Positions 25,363 through 34,950 of a DNA stretch of 64,000 bases are shown here, one piece after another. A program made the translations under genes and the position numbers. A model generated the notes under the pieces. It did not search any database, was not told the DNA's origin, and saw only the letters and a list, made by a program, of their open reading frames with translations. This DNA is from PALSA-505 sp963699015 (GTDB taxonomy: Bacteria > Actinomycetota > Actinomycetes > Streptosporangiales > Streptosporangiaceae): assembly GCA_963699015.1 (NCBI GenBank), contig CAVOSX010000001.1:682001-746000 (forward strand), in the 5' to 3' direction. Position 1 is the stretch's first letter, and every line of letters starts with the position of its first letter.

Positions 25363-26901
25363 ATGGGTGCCCAGAATCTGGCCAGGCAGGCAGAACGTCA
25401 CCTGGAGCAGCAGGGTGACGGCGAATCGCTGTTCTTCGAGGGCCGGTGGTTCTCCCGCGCCGCCCAGGCCGGCCGCGCGTCGCGGTTCGCCGCCGGGCTG
25501 ATCCGGCTGGGTGTGCGCCCGGGTGACCGGCTGGTGGTGCTGATGGCCAACTGCCCTGAGGTGCTCATCACGTACACGGCGGCGTGGCGGGCCGGCGCGG
25601 TGGTGACCCCGCTGATCTTCCTGGTCAGCGAAGAAGAGCTGCGGCACAGCCTGGCCGACTCGGGAGCGGTCGGCGTGGTGACCACCGCCGAATTCCTGCC
25701 CAAGGTCCGCGCCGCGCTGAAGGGCATGGACGGCGTGCGGTTCGTCGTGGTGGCCGGCGAGGGCGCGGGCGAGCCCGGTGAGCCCCTACCGGTGGTCGGC
25801 TTCGCCGAGGTGGAGGCGGCCGAGCCGGGGGCCATCGTGGACCGAGCCGATGACGACCTGGCAGCCCTGCTGTACACCGGCGGGACCACGGGCAGGTCCA
25901 AGGGCGTGCCGCTGACCCACGCCAACCTCTACTGGTGCGGATCGTCTACTCAGGAGGTATCCGCCGGGTCCGGCCTCAACAGCACGCTGATGCCGCTGCC
26001 GCTCGCCCACGCTTACGGCCTGCTGGTCACCTGCGTCGGCATGCATGAAACCGACCCGGGCCGGACGATCCTGATGCGCTGGTTCGACCCGGCCGCCTGG
26101 GTGGACCTGGCCCAGCAGCACCGGGTTCAGCGCAGCACGCTGGTGCCGTCGATGATCCAGATGCTGCTGGCGCAGCCACTGGAGGAGGCGGACCTGTCCG
26201 AACTGGTCTCGGTATCATCCGGGGCGTCTCCGCTGGCCGATGAGGTCAGGCAGGAGTTCGAGGCCCGAGTGCCCAGCGCGCTGGTCTACGAGGGGTACGG
26301 GTGCACCGAGTCGGCGTCGATCATATCGACCAACCCGCTGGACGCGCGCCGGGTCGGCAGCGTGGGCCTGCCCGTCCCGGGCTGCGAGGTGATCATCCGG
26401 GACGACGCGGGCCGCGTGCTGGCCGCCGGCCAGGACGGCGAGATCTGCGTCAGGTCGCCGGGCGTGCTGTCCGGTTACTGGCACGCGCCGGACGCGACCG
26501 CGGCGGCGCTGGCGGACGGGTGGCTGCTCACCGGCGACATCGGTCACCTGGACGCCGACGGCTACCTGTACGTGGTGGACAGGAAGAAGGACCTGATCAT
26601 CCGGGGCGGCTTCAACGTCTACCCGCGCGACGTCGAAGACGTCCTGCTGGCTCACCCGGCCGTGGCCCAGGCCGGGGTGGTGGGCCGCGCCGACCCGCGG
26701 CTCGGCGAGGAGGTGGTCGCCTTCGCCGCCTTGCGGCCCGGCGCCAGCGCCAGCATCGATGACCTCATCCTGCACGGCAAGGAGCACCTGGCGGCCACCA
26801 AGTACCCGCGCGAGATCAGGATCGTGCCCGCCCTGCCGCTCACCAGCGTCGGCAAGCTCGACCGCAAGCGCCTGCGCGAATGGCTCCGCGACGACGCCTG
26901 A
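25363..26901 (+). CDS. Acyl-CoA synthetase (AMP-forming, FadD-like)
   Basis: ANL-superfamily enzyme of 512 residues that activates a carboxylic acid via acyl-AMP to acyl-CoA. The P-loop LLYTGGTTGRSKGVPLTH lies near residue 170, A5 motif YEGYGCTESASI near residue 306, A7 motif LTGDIGHLDADGYLYVVDR near 390, and the C-terminal catalytic Lys region SVGKLDRKRLREWL at the end. The middle-to-long-chain FadD group is likeliest, without neighbours that name the substrate. A 160-base gap separates it from the kinase gene. Confidence 0.92.
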   Translation: MGAQNLARQAERHLEQQGDGESLFFEGRWFSRAAQAGRASRFAAGLIRLGVRPGDRLVVLMANCPEVLITYTAAWRAGAVVTPLIFLVSEEELRHSLADSGAVGVVTTAEFLPKVRAALKGMDGVRFVVVAGEGAGEPGEPLPVVGFAEVEAAEPGAIVDRADDDLAALLYTGGTTGRSKGVPLTHANLYWCGSSTQEVSAGSGLNSTLMPLPLAHAYGLLVTCVGMHETDPGRTILMRWFDPAAWVDLAQQHRVQRSTLVPSMIQMLLAQPLEEADLSELVSVSSGASPLADEVRQEFEARVPSALVYEGYGCTESASIISTNPLDARRVGSVGLPVPGCEVIIRDDAGRVLAAGQDGEICVRSPGVLSGYWHAPDATAAALADGWLLTGDIGHLDADGYLYVVDRKKDLIIRGGFNVYPRDVEDVLLAHPAVAQAGVVGRADPRLGEEVVAFAALRPGASASIDDLILHGKEHLAATKYPREIRIVPALPLTSVGKLDRKRLREWLRDDA

Positions 26902-26965
26902 CCGAGCCGCCGGGCCTGCCCGGCGCAGCGGAAGGTATCTCCGCCGCCGCTGACGGCCCCTCCCC

Positions 26966-26991
26966 TGTCGATCCGGCCGCGGCCCGTTCGT
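26966..26991 (+). promoter_or_regulatory. Candidate ECF42 promoter
   Basis: TGTCGA at 26966-26971 is followed 17 bases later by CGT (26989-26991), about 50 bases before the DGPF gene. TGTCGA is the -35 element reported for ECF42 sigma factors, and the DGPF gene is their usual target. The -10 match is weak. Confidence 0.4.
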
Positions 26992-27041
26992 GTAGCGGGT
27001 GAGAGCCGGCCCACGCCGGCGACACCAGCAAGGAGAGGCAG

Positions 27042-27395
27042 ATGAAGCAGTACCTGCTCGGCATGTACCAGCCAGACGGGCCCACTCCCCCGCCCGAGGT
27101 GCTGGACAGGGTGATGCGCGATCTCGGCGTCATCAACCAGGACATCAAGGACGCCGGCGGATGGGTCTTCAGCGGCGGGCTGCACCCCGCCAGCACGGCC
27201 ACCGTGCTGAAGTTCGACAACGGTCAGGTAGTCACCACCGACGGGCCGTTCACCGAGGCGAAGGAGTACCTCGGCGGCTTCTGGATCGTCAATGCCGAGG
27301 ATCTCGACGCCGCGCTCGGCTGGGGCCGCAGGATCATCGAGGTGACCGGGCTTGCGATCGAGGTCCGGCCGTTCCGGGACCGGAGCCGGGGCTGA
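27042..27395 (+). CDS. DGPF/YCII-domain protein
   Basis: YCII-related protein of 117 residues starting MKQYLLGMYQPDG, with the DGPF signature as TTDGPFTEAKEYLGGFW near residue 65. AAGGAGAGG sets the start. Such proteins adopt a dimeric ferredoxin-like fold and in actinobacteria are almost always encoded beside and controlled by an ECF42 sigma factor, as here (8 bases before the next gene). The biochemical role is unknown. Confidence 0.92.
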   Translation: MKQYLLGMYQPDGPTPPPEVLDRVMRDLGVINQDIKDAGGWVFSGGLHPASTATVLKFDNGQVVTTDGPFTEAKEYLGGFWIVNAEDLDAALGWGRRIIEVTGLAIEVRPFRDRSRG

Positions 27396-27403
27396 CGCTG
27401 GCC

Positions 27404-28627
27404 GTGCCGGCCGTCGCCGCCGCCGAGATCGGGCGCGTGTTCCGCGAGGAATACGGCCGCGCCGTGGCGGTCCTGGTCCGCTACTTCGGGGACATCGACG
27501 TCGCCGAGGACGCGGTCCAGGACGCCTTCGCGGTCGCGGTGCGGCGCTGGCCGGAGACCGGCCTGCCGCCCAGCGCGGCGGGATGGATCATCACCACCGC
27601 CCGCCGCCGCGCCATCGACCGGCTCCGCCGGGAGGCGTCCCGCCATGACCGGCACGCTGAGGCCGCGCTGCTGCACGCACGCGACGAACCGGCCGGAGAG
27701 GAAGCCGTGCGCGACGAACGGCTGCGCCTGATCTTCACCTGCTGCCACCCCGCGCTGGCGCCTGCTGCCCAGGTCGCGCTGACGCTCCGGCTGCTGGGCG
27801 GGCTGTCCACGCCGCAGATCGCCCGGGCCTTCCTAGTGTCCGAGCCGGCCATGGCGCAGCGGCTGGTCCGCGCGAAGGGCAAGATCCGCGATGCGGGGAT
27901 CCCGTACCGGGTGCCGCGCGAGGCCGAGCTGCCGGCCCGGCTGCGCGCCGTGCTAGCCGTCGTCTACCTCATCTTTAACGAGGGCTACACCGCGAGCTCG
28001 GGCGAGCGGCTGGTTCGCGCCGACCTGTGCGCCGAGGCGATCCGGCTGGGGAGGCTGCTGGCCCGGCTCATGCCGGATGAGCCGGAGGTCATGGGGCTGC
28101 TGGCGCTGATGCTGCTGCTGGAAGCACGCCGCGAGGCCCGCACCACCCCGGACGGCGGCCTGGTCCTGCTGGCCGACCAGGACCGCCGCCGGTGGGATCG
28201 CGGGCTCATCGCCGAAGGCCAGCGCATCGTCCGGCAGTGCCTGCGGCGCAACCAGCCAGGCCCGTACCAGATCCAGGCCGCCATCAATGCCGTGCACAGC
28301 GACGCGGCGACCGCGGCCGCCATCGACTGGCAGCAGATCATGCAGCTATATGACCAACTGCTCGCCATCGCGCCGGGGCCCGTCGTAGCCCTCAACCGCG
28401 CGGTCGTGGTGGCCGAGATCCAGGGCCCGGCCGCGGCGCTGACGCTCGTGGACGGCCTCGACCTGACCGACTACTACCTCCTGCATGCCGTCCGCGCCGA
28501 CCTGCTCCGGCGGCTGGGCCGCAACGCCGAGGCCGCGGCGGAGTACGAGGCGGCGATGGCCGGCACCCAGAACGCCGCCGAACGCGACTTCCTGCGGCGC
28601 GGCCGTCAGGCTCTGCGGCCGGCCTGA
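27404..28627 (+). CDS. ECF42-type RNA polymerase sigma factor (DGPF-linked)
   Basis: Second ECF42 sigma factor of the window, 407 residues. Region 2 (EDAVQDAFAVAVRRWPETG), region 4 (LSTPQIARAFLVSEPAMAQR) and the DUF6596/TPR-like C-terminal extension with VYLIFNEGYTASSGE are all present. It shares the same domain order with the copy at 3.6 kb but is clearly diverged. The GTG start (VPAVAAAEIG) was chosen because homology begins there and it follows the DGPF stop by 8 bases; no strong ribosome site is seen, so coupling is likely. Confidence 0.91.
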   Translation: MPAVAAAEIGRVFREEYGRAVAVLVRYFGDIDVAEDAVQDAFAVAVRRWPETGLPPSAAGWIITTARRRAIDRLRREASRHDRHAEAALLHARDEPAGEEAVRDERLRLIFTCCHPALAPAAQVALTLRLLGGLSTPQIARAFLVSEPAMAQRLVRAKGKIRDAGIPYRVPREAELPARLRAVLAVVYLIFNEGYTASSGERLVRADLCAEAIRLGRLLARLMPDEPEVMGLLALMLLLEARREARTTPDGGLVLLADQDRRRWDRGLIAEGQRIVRQCLRRNQPGPYQIQAAINAVHSDAATAAAIDWQQIMQLYDQLLAIAPGPVVALNRAVVVAEIQGPAAALTLVDGLDLTDYYLLHAVRADLLRRLGRNAEAAAEYEAAMAGTQNAAERDFLRRGRQALRPA

Positions 28628-28655
28628 TCGGCGCCCTGCGGCTAGGCTCGTCACC

Positions 28656-29444
28656 GTGAGCGATATCCGCGCCCCCCGGGTCGAGATCAACGGCCGCCCC
28701 GCCGGCCTCGAGCAGATATGGGAACTCGACCTGAGCAGCGGCGGCCATTTCACCGCCATGCAGGTCCGGGACCGCAAGACGCTCGGCCTGGACTTCCACC
28801 TGGCCCGCCTGGACGCCGCCACCCGGGAGCTGTTCGGCGACAGCCTCGACGGCGACCGCGTCCGGGCCTGCATCCGCCACGCGCTCGGGCCCGACGTCGC
28901 GGACGCGACGGTCCGGGTCAACGTGTTCCGCCCTGCCGCCGGGAGCGACGTGTCCGTCGCGGTCAGCGTCCGGCCGCCCGGCGCGCCGCCGGCCAGGGAG
29001 CAGTGCCTGCAGACGGTCAGGTACCAGCGGCCGGCCGCTCATCTCAAGCGCTCTGGCGGTTTCGGCCAGTCCTACTACGGGAGCCTGGCCCGGGAGAACG
29101 GCTTCGATGAAGCGCTGTTCACCGGGCCGGACGGGGCGATCTGCGAGGGCTCCATTACCAACATCGGCTTCATCGACGGCGAGACGATCGTGTGGCCCGA
29201 CGCTCCCGCGCTGAACGGCATCATGATGCAGGTGCTGCAGCGGGAACTGGACCGCGCCTGGCTGCCCTGGCGACGCCAGCCGGTGCACCAGCCCGACCTG
29301 CCGTCATTCGGCGGAGCGTTCATCACCAACTCGCATGGGATGGCCACGGTAGCGAACATCGACGACCTGAGCCTGCCGACGGACGCCGCGCTGATGCGCA
29401 CCGCCGAGCGCCTGCTGGCCGCAGCCCCGTCCGACCCGATCTAA
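28656..29444 (+). CDS. Class IV aminotransferase-family protein
   Basis: PLP-dependent fold-type IV enzyme (branched-chain aminotransferase/aminodeoxychorismate lyase-like) of 262 residues. Visible landmarks are FHLARLDAATRELFG near residue 45, the Lys-bearing AAHLKRSGGFGQ expected to hold PLP, and GFDEALFTGPDGAICEGSIT then NIGF near residue 150, the phosphate-binding region. GTG start. It could be a D-amino-acid or branched-chain aminotransferase, or a lyase; neighbours do not help. Confidence 0.85.
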   Translation: MSDIRAPRVEINGRPAGLEQIWELDLSSGGHFTAMQVRDRKTLGLDFHLARLDAATRELFGDSLDGDRVRACIRHALGPDVADATVRVNVFRPAAGSDVSVAVSVRPPGAPPAREQCLQTVRYQRPAAHLKRSGGFGQSYYGSLARENGFDEALFTGPDGAICEGSITNIGFIDGETIVWPDAPALNGIMMQVLQRELDRAWLPWRRQPVHQPDLPSFGGAFITNSHGMATVANIDDLSLPTDAALMRTAERLLAAAPSDPI

Positions 29445-29473
29445 GCCGGCCCGCGGCGGTGGCTGCGCCTCGC

Positions 29474-30219
29474 TCATGCCAGCAGCAGGTCGAGCCGGCC
29501 GTCGCCCCGCAGTGAGCGGAGATCGCCGTCGCGGGCCGCGTTGCCCCGCAGCTGCGCGTTGCGGGCCACGGCCTCGCTCAGCGCGTCGAGCGCGTCGTCG
29601 GGCCGTCCGTCCCGCGCGTGCGCGCAAGCCAGGTTGTAGCAGGCCATCCCGCGCGCCGGATCGGGCGCGTCCAGGTAGCCCGCCAGGCTGACCGCCTGCG
29701 CCTGGAGGGCCACGGCCCGGCCGGGCTGGTCGCGCGCGATGTAGTAGTCACCGAGGTGCCCGGTGGGATGCCAGAATCCCCGCACGATGATCTGCAGCCA
29801 GAGCTGGCGGCCGTTCAGCCAGGGATGGCGGCCCGGGTCGAGAAGATCCTCATCGGTGAGGGCGCTCAGCCCGGCGACCAGCTCCTGCGCCGTCCGCCGG
29901 CTGGCGTCGGCGACCGCGCTGGCCGGCTGCTCGCTGTAGCGCCGGTACACGGCGGGCGACGCGTGATCGATCTCGGCGAAGTCCGGCGGGATCCGGCTGT
30001 CCCGGATCGCGGCCAGGCGCTGCACCTGCTGGTCCCTGAACTCGGCGTTGTGGGCCACCAGCGGCGCCGCCATCGCGCCGGGCTCCCCCGCTGCGCGCCG
30101 TCCCGGCTCCCCCGCTGCGCGCCGTCCCGGCTCGCGGCGGCGAGCAGCATCTGCTCCTCGGCGGCGGCAAAGCTCACCAGCCCGATGACCGTCGTGCGCA
30201 CGCGCACCGGGTCGTTCAT
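29474..30219 (-). pseudogene. Frameshifted DinB-like/TPR protein gene
   Basis: The N-terminal piece (MNDPVRVRTTVIGLVSFAAA, then EEQMLLAAAS) reads to GSPARW and then needs one extra base at about 30069 to continue as AAPLVAHNAEFRDQQVQRLA. The C-terminal part contains PWLNGRQLWLQIIVRGFWHP and a TPR-like CYNLACAHARDGRPDDALDA. The fold resembles DinB/ClbS-type helical bundles. The ATG at 30219 overlaps the stop of the methyltransferase gene, so the two form an operon. A 24-base exact duplication lies just before the break. Restored length is about 248 residues. Confidence 0.65.
30080..30129. repeat. 24-bp tandem duplication
   Basis: GGCTCCCCCGCTGCGCGCCG followed by TCCC is present twice head to tail in the DinB-like gene. 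The unit is a multiple of three, encoding a duplicated SRDGAQRG, so it does not itself cause the frameshift a few bases away. Confidence 0.8.
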
Positions 30220-30800
30220 GACCCGCACTCCCCGTCGCCGGCCGGCTTGTGCGCCACGAACGTCAGCACGTGGTCCACCCCGATCGTGATCTTGCCGAAC
30301 CCGAGGGTCTGCAGCCGGGTCAGGAAGGCAGCCGGCTCGACCGGGTTGTAGGTGTCGCCGGCGTGGAACTCGTGCAGGTCGTTGCTGGCCAGGCTGTCGG
30401 ACCCGAACAGCACGCCGCCCGGGCGCAGCACCCGCAGCGCTTCGGCCAGGATCTGATCCTGCGCGGCGGCGGTCGGCACGTGGTGCAGCATGGTGAAGGT
30501 GGCGACCGAGTCGAACGAGGCGTCGCCGAACGTCATCCCGATGGCGTCGCCCACGGTCACCTCGACGTTGCCGCCGTCGTGCTCCGCCGCCAGCCTGGCC
30601 GCGGCCTCCTCGTCGATCTCCAGAGTTACCAGCCGCCGCACCTGGTGACGCAGCCAGCCGGTGGCCGCGCCCGGGCCCGGCCCGATCTCGAGCATCTCGG
30701 CGCCGAGGTCCACGCCCGCGGTGAGCGACGGCAGCAGCTCGCCCTGGATCCAGTCAGCCCACTGCGGGCTCGGGCACAGTTTCGCGTGGTTCTCGTTCAT
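30216..30800 (-). CDS. Class I SAM-dependent methyltransferase
   Basis: Methyltransferase of 194 residues. Motif I is MLEIGPGPGAATGWL near residue 36, the acidic ribose-binding residue is in LVTLEIDEEAA, and motif II/III are DSVATFTMLHHVP and RVLRPGGVLFGSD. It belongs to the Methyltransf_11-type small-molecule group. It is divergent from an AraC regulator (starts 56 bases apart) and overlaps the DinB-like gene at its stop. Substrate unknown. Confidence 0.9.
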   Translation of the reverse strand: MNENHAKLCPSPQWADWIQGELLPSLTAGVDLGAEMLEIGPGPGAATGWLRHQVRRLVTLEIDEEAAARLAAEHDGGNVEVTVGDAIGMTFGDASFDSVATFTMLHHVPTAAAQDQILAEALRVLRPGGVLFGSDSLASNDLHEFHAGDTYNPVEPAAFLTRLQTLGFGKITIGVDHVLTFVAHKPAGDGECGS

Positions 30801-30855
30801 AAGACCCAAGCTACGGAGCCGTTCGGCCGCAGCCCAGGGCGTATCCTGCCATCCT

Positions 30856-31635
30856 GTGGCGGCAGACCGACATTGCCCGGGCAGCGACGCGGCCATGATC
30901 GTCGCCACCTTCGCCATGGCGGGCGGCACCGCCTTCAGCTGGCACACCCACGACGACCACCAGCTCGCCTGGGCCCCCCGCGGGGTGCTCACCGTGGTCA
31001 CCGACGCGTCCACCTGGGTGCTGCCGCCGACCCGGGCGCTGTGGATTCCCGCCGGGCTCCGGCACGAGACACGCGCCGACGGCCGGGCCACCATGCAGTC
31101 GCTTTACATCAAGCCGGATCTGTGCCGGATCAGCTGGCCCGATCCCACGCCCATCGCGGCCCGGCCGCTGCTGGCCGGCCTCATCGGCTACCTCGACCGC
31201 GAGACGCTCGGCCCGGCCCAGCGGGAACGGGCCGAGGCCGTGCTCACCGACTTGCTCGAACCCGTAGCCCGGACCACGATCGAGGTGCGGATGCCCGCCG
31301 ACGAGCGGGCTCGCGAGGTGGCGCAGGCCCTGGCCGGCAACCCGGCCGACCGGCGAACCCTGGGCCAGTGGGGCCGCGCGGTCGGCGCGAGCGAGCGCAC
31401 CCTGGCCCGGGCGTTCCAGGCCGGCACCGGTATCCCGTTCGGCCGCTGGCGGCTCCTGCTGCGGCTGCAGGCCGCGCTGCCCGCGCTGGCCAGCGGCCGG
31501 CCGGTCGGCAGCGTCGCACGCCGGGTCGGCTACGAGAGCACCAGCGCGTTCGTGGCCGCGTTCCGCCAGGAGACCGGGCTGACCCCGGCGGCCTACTTTC
31601 ACGACCCAGACGAGGCTCCCGCCGGCAGCCGGTAG
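30856..31635 (+). CDS. AraC-family transcriptional regulator
   Basis: Regulator of 259 residues with an N-terminal cupin-type sensor (FSWHTHDDHQLAWAPRGVLT; RALWIPAGLRHETR) and a C-terminal double HTH (RTLGQWGRAVGASERTLARA; GSVARRVGYESTSAFVAAFR then QETGLTPAAYF). GTG 30856 and ATG 30895 are both possible starts. It is divergent from the methyltransferase gene, its most likely target. Its 3' end overlaps the convergent DUF4037 gene by 37 bases. Confidence 0.9.
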   Translation: MAADRHCPGSDAAMIVATFAMAGGTAFSWHTHDDHQLAWAPRGVLTVVTDASTWVLPPTRALWIPAGLRHETRADGRATMQSLYIKPDLCRISWPDPTPIAARPLLAGLIGYLDRETLGPAQRERAEAVLTDLLEPVARTTIEVRMPADERAREVAQALAGNPADRRTLGQWGRAVGASERTLARAFQAGTGIPFGRWRLLLRLQAALPALASGRPVGSVARRVGYESTSAFVAAFRQETGLTPAAYFHDPDEAPAGSR

Positions 31636-32685
31636 ATCGCGGCGACCACGGCCCGCATGCTCTCGACGCTGCGCAGGGCGTCGGTGCTGTCGACGAACTG
31701 GTCGACGGCGCCGGTCGGCCGGCAGGCGGCGGATCCGCGGGTCGCCGACCTCGTCCCGCAATGCGGCGGCGAACCGGCCTGCCTCAAGGACCTGGTAGGG
31801 CCGGTCGAAGAATCCGCGCGCCGCGGTATCCAGCGGCCCGGTCAGGCCGAGCTCGTTGTGCCGGGCGGCCGCCGCTTCCAGGGCCTGGACCAGCGACCGC
31901 TCGCGGTCCGGCCAGCGGGTCGCGGACACGGCGGCCGCCAGCGGCGGCACCAGCCGCGCTGCGTCAGGGAGCCGGGCGAAGGCGGTGCCCAGCCACTTGC
32001 TGTAAGGCGGGTAGCGGCGGCGCATCAGCAGGCCGAGCCGCATCAGGTCGCGGGCGAGCCGGGCGGTGACCACGGCCGAGCCGAGCTCGTCACCGGCCTC
32101 GGCGCACCGGCCGGGGAAACCCTCTTCCTGGGCGACGCGCTGCCACTGGCAGGCCAGCACGTACCGCCACACGTCGCGCGGGTACCAGGCCAGGGCGGCG
32201 CGCGCCGCGTCCAGCTCGCCCAGGCCGTCGTGGAACACCGCCCCGGCGGTCATCTCGGCCAGCCGCTGGGTCGGGGTGGCCAGCCAGTCCAGCAGGGTCA
32301 CCGCGCGCCGGGGGTCGAACCCGAGCCGGCCGGCCAGCCAGGCGCCGAGACCCACCACCTCGACCCGGTGCCTGGCCCCGCCGCCCGGGTCGGCGGTCAG
32401 CTCGTACGCCGTCGGGTAGCCGCGGAAGGCGGCCGGGAGGCGCTCGGCCAGCATCGCGGTGACGCCGGCGGCGTGCGGGCCGGCGTCGCCGTCGGCCAGG
32501 AAGATCTGCAGCCGCGGGCCCCAGTCGTGGTCGGTGGAGCGCTCGGTGTCGAAGCCGAGCACCTCCGAGCCCTCCCCCAGCCGCGCCGCGCAGTGGCGCA
32601 GGCCGGGGAACGCCTCGCCGAGCAGCGGGCGCACCACCCGGGCGTAGTACTCCCCCGCCAGCTCGAGACCGGACAGGAACGGCAT
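31599..32685 (-). pseudogene. Frameshifted DUF4037 nucleotidyltransferase-like gene
   Basis: The main frame starts MPFLSGLELAGEYYARVVRP and shows the DUF4037 head (LGEGSEVLGFDTERSTDHDW, with the Gly-Ser and Asp-x-Asp nucleotidyltransferase-type pattern) and the ...YPPYSKWLGTAF... core. Near 31715-31725 the frame changes by one base into GAVDQFVDSTDALRSVES, which ends the family normally. As written the main frame runs on into unrelated sequence. If repaired the protein has about 361 residues. Function unknown. Confidence 0.7.
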
Positions 32686-32861
32686 GCTCAGCGCCGGCCG
32701 CGCGACTCGGGGACGGGCTGCGGGTGTCCGGGCATGCCGGTGAGTCTGCCAACCACCGCAGGGACGCGCCAGCGGATATCGTGCCGCTGTCCGCCCCGGA
32801 CAACCCGGCGACGGGAAGGATCGTTATTCCTCAGGTGAGGCGAGGACGAGAGCCCCGGCGC

Positions 32862-33402
32862 ATGGCCGGCCGGGACGAGGCGGAGTTCGAGGAGTTCGCG
32901 GCGCGCGAAGGCGGACGGCTGCTGGGATTCGCCCTGCTGCTCACCGGCGACCGGCAAGACGCCGAGGACCTCGTCCAGGTAGCGCTGCTGCGGTCGGCCA
33001 GGCCGCTGGCCGGCGGCACGGGAGCGGCCGGAGGGCTACGCCCGCGCGGTGCTGGTCAACCTGGCCAGGGACCGGTGGCGGGTCCAGCGCCGGCACCACA
33101 CCGAGCCGCTCGGCGATGACCTGGCCCGCCGGGCGGCCGCCGCGGCCGGTGACATCACCGCCGCCGTGCTCGACCGGCAGATGCTGCTGCGCGCCTGCCG
33201 GGGACTGCCGGTCCAGCAGCGCGCCGTGCTCGTGCTGCGGTTCTGGGAGGACCGCTCGGTGGACGAGACCGCGGCGGTGCTGGGATGCACTCCCGGCACG
33301 GTGAAGTCCCATACCCATCGCGCCCTGGCGCGGCTGCGGCTGGCCTTGCAGGAGGCGCCGGAGCTGCGGACCGGGCCGGACCGAGAGGAAGCGCCATGCT
33401 GA
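32862..33402 (+). pseudogene. Frameshifted SigE-family ECF sigma factor gene
   Basis: Sigma region 2 (EFEEFAAREGGRLLGFALLL, DRQDAEDLVQVALLRSAR) is in one frame; after one surplus base at about 33003 the sequence continues RWPAARERPEGYARAVLVNL in another frame, with region 4 (LPVQQRAVLVLRFWEDRSVD; GCTPGTVKSHTHRALARL). Repaired length is about 180 residues, normal for the SigE/SigM-like actinobacterial group. The stop overlaps the start of the membrane-partner gene, as in sigma/anti-sigma pairs. Confidence 0.75.
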
Positions 33403-34607
33403 GCGAGCACGACCTGCGGACCAGGCTCGCCGAGGCCCTGCACGAGCAGGCCGACCCGGTCACCGGGGATGGCATCGACGCGGCGGGGATCTTCGCCCGG
33501 GCCGCGCCCATGCGGCGCCGTCGCCGGACCGCGGCGCGGGCGACCTCGGTGCTGGCCGCGGCCGCCCTGCTGGCCGGCGCGTGGGCGCTGCGCCCGGGGC
33601 CTGCCAGGCCTCCCGCGTCCGCGGCGCCCGGGTACCGGCCGCCCGGCCTGCTGCTGGCCGCCGCGGTGGTCCGCCCGCAGCCGGCTCCGGCGGCCGACGC
33701 CGGGCTGCCGGCCTACTACGTCGTCGCCGATCACAACCGGCCGGTGGCCGAAATCCGCGGCTCGGCGACGGGGAAGCTGCTACGCCGCGTGCCGCTGCCG
33801 CCCAGGACTGACCCGAAGATGTCCCAGGTCGCCGCGGGCAGGCCGGGTACCTTCGTGCTCGCCCTCTTCTCCTTCCCGCGGACCCGTTTCTACCTGCTGC
33901 ACGTCCGGGATGGCGGCCACGCCGCCCGGCTGGCCCGGCTGCCCGTGCCCCCGATGGCGGCCGGGGACTACGTCACCGCGCTCGCGGTCAGCCCCGACGG
34001 GCGCTCGCTCGCGGTCGCCCTTCAGCAGGACGGCGGCCAGCGCGGTGAGGTGCAGGTCGTGCAGCCGGCTACCGGCGCGGTCAGGACATGGACCACCGCC
34101 CGGACAGGGGCGCCGAGCGCGCTGTCGTGGGCCGGTCACGAGCTGGGATTCTTCTGGCAGGACGGCAAGCCGCCGGCGGCGGGCCTGTGGACGCTGGACA
34201 CCACCGCCCCTGGCCGCAACCTGATGTCGGGGCGGCGGATCCTGCCCGGTTCGACCGGGGGCGACAGCGTGCAGACCGCGCTGCTCGGTCCTGGCGGCCG
34301 CACCGCGATCGCGTCGGTGAGCTACGACGGCACCCGCCATGTCGGCGCGGGCACGGTGGTCGGGGGCATCGTCGAGGTGTCCGCCGCGACCGGGCACCCG
34401 CTGCGCACGCTGCTCGCCGAGCACGCGGCGTACTCCGCCGACCCGCCAGACCCTGGCTGGTATGTCACGGCGTGCCAGCTGCCGTCGATCGACGGCAGCG
34501 GCTCCCACCTGCTGGTGAGCTGCGACCGGTTCGGCCGTCTCGACCGGGCGCGCTTTACCCCGCTGCCCGGATCCAGCCCGCAGACTGCCGTCGCTGCCGC
34601 CTGGTAG
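33396..34607 (+). CDS. Membrane-anchored beta-propeller-like partner of sigma factor
   Basis: Protein of 403 residues starting MLSEHDLRTRLAEALHEQAD. A cytosolic ~40-residue head is followed by a basic stop (MRRRRRTAARA) and one transmembrane helix near residues 48-65 (SVLAAAALLAGAWAL), and then an extracytoplasmic domain with WD40-like segments (ALAVSPDGRSLAVAL; SALSWAGHELGFFW). The gene overlaps the sigma factor stop, so it is probably its regulator or co-expressed surface partner. No ZAS anti-sigma motif is visible. Confidence 0.75.
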   Translation: MLSEHDLRTRLAEALHEQADPVTGDGIDAAGIFARAAPMRRRRRTAARATSVLAAAALLAGAWALRPGPARPPASAAPGYRPPGLLLAAAVVRPQPAPAADAGLPAYYVVADHNRPVAEIRGSATGKLLRRVPLPPRTDPKMSQVAAGRPGTFVLALFSFPRTRFYLLHVRDGGHAARLARLPVPPMAAGDYVTALAVSPDGRSLAVALQQDGGQRGEVQVVQPATGAVRTWTTARTGAPSALSWAGHELGFFWQDGKPPAAGLWTLDTTAPGRNLMSGRRILPGSTGGDSVQTALLGPGGRTAIASVSYDGTRHVGAGTVVGGIVEVSAATGHPLRTLLAEHAAYSADPPDPGWYVTACQLPSIDGSGSHLLVSCDRFGRLDRARFTPLPGSSPQTAVAAAW

Positions 34608-34624
34608 CCGGCCGGGCCGGGCGC

Positions 34625-34939
34625 TTACGCCTGCCCGGTTTCGAAGCGGCTGACCTTGCCGCCGGTGACGGTGAAGGTCCAGCGGGTCCGCATCTGGCCC
34701 CAGGTGTCATTGCGGTAGGCGGCCACCAGCGACCGCCCGTCATCACCCGCCGACACGACCTCGAGGTGGCCGCGGGAGGAGAAGATCTCCCGGTCGGCCC
34801 ACTCGGCCAGGTCGCGGTCGGTGCCGTCATCCGACATCGTCGCGCCGGGAGTCAGCGCGTCGAAGAAGGCCGTCCGGTCGCCGTCGTTGATGGCGGCGAT
34901 GAGCGCCCGCACGGCGGGATCGATGCGAGCGTCGGCCAT
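34625..34939 (-). CDS. SnoaL/NTF2-like protein
   Basis: Cone-fold protein of 104 residues: RALIAAINDGDRTAFFDALT at the start, the central WADREIFSSRGHLEVVSAG, and the end strand TRWTFTVTGGKVSRFETGQ. Members are ligand-binding or isomerase/hydrolase domains. It sits 11 bases after the TetR gene on the same strand and could be its co-transcribed neighbour. Role unknown. Confidence 0.85.
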   Translation of the reverse strand: MADARIDPAVRALIAAINDGDRTAFFDALTPGATMSDDGTDRDLAEWADREIFSSRGHLEVVSAGDDGRSLVAAYRNDTWGQMRTRWTFTVTGGKVSRFETGQA

Positions 34940-34950
34940 GATCGGCTCCT

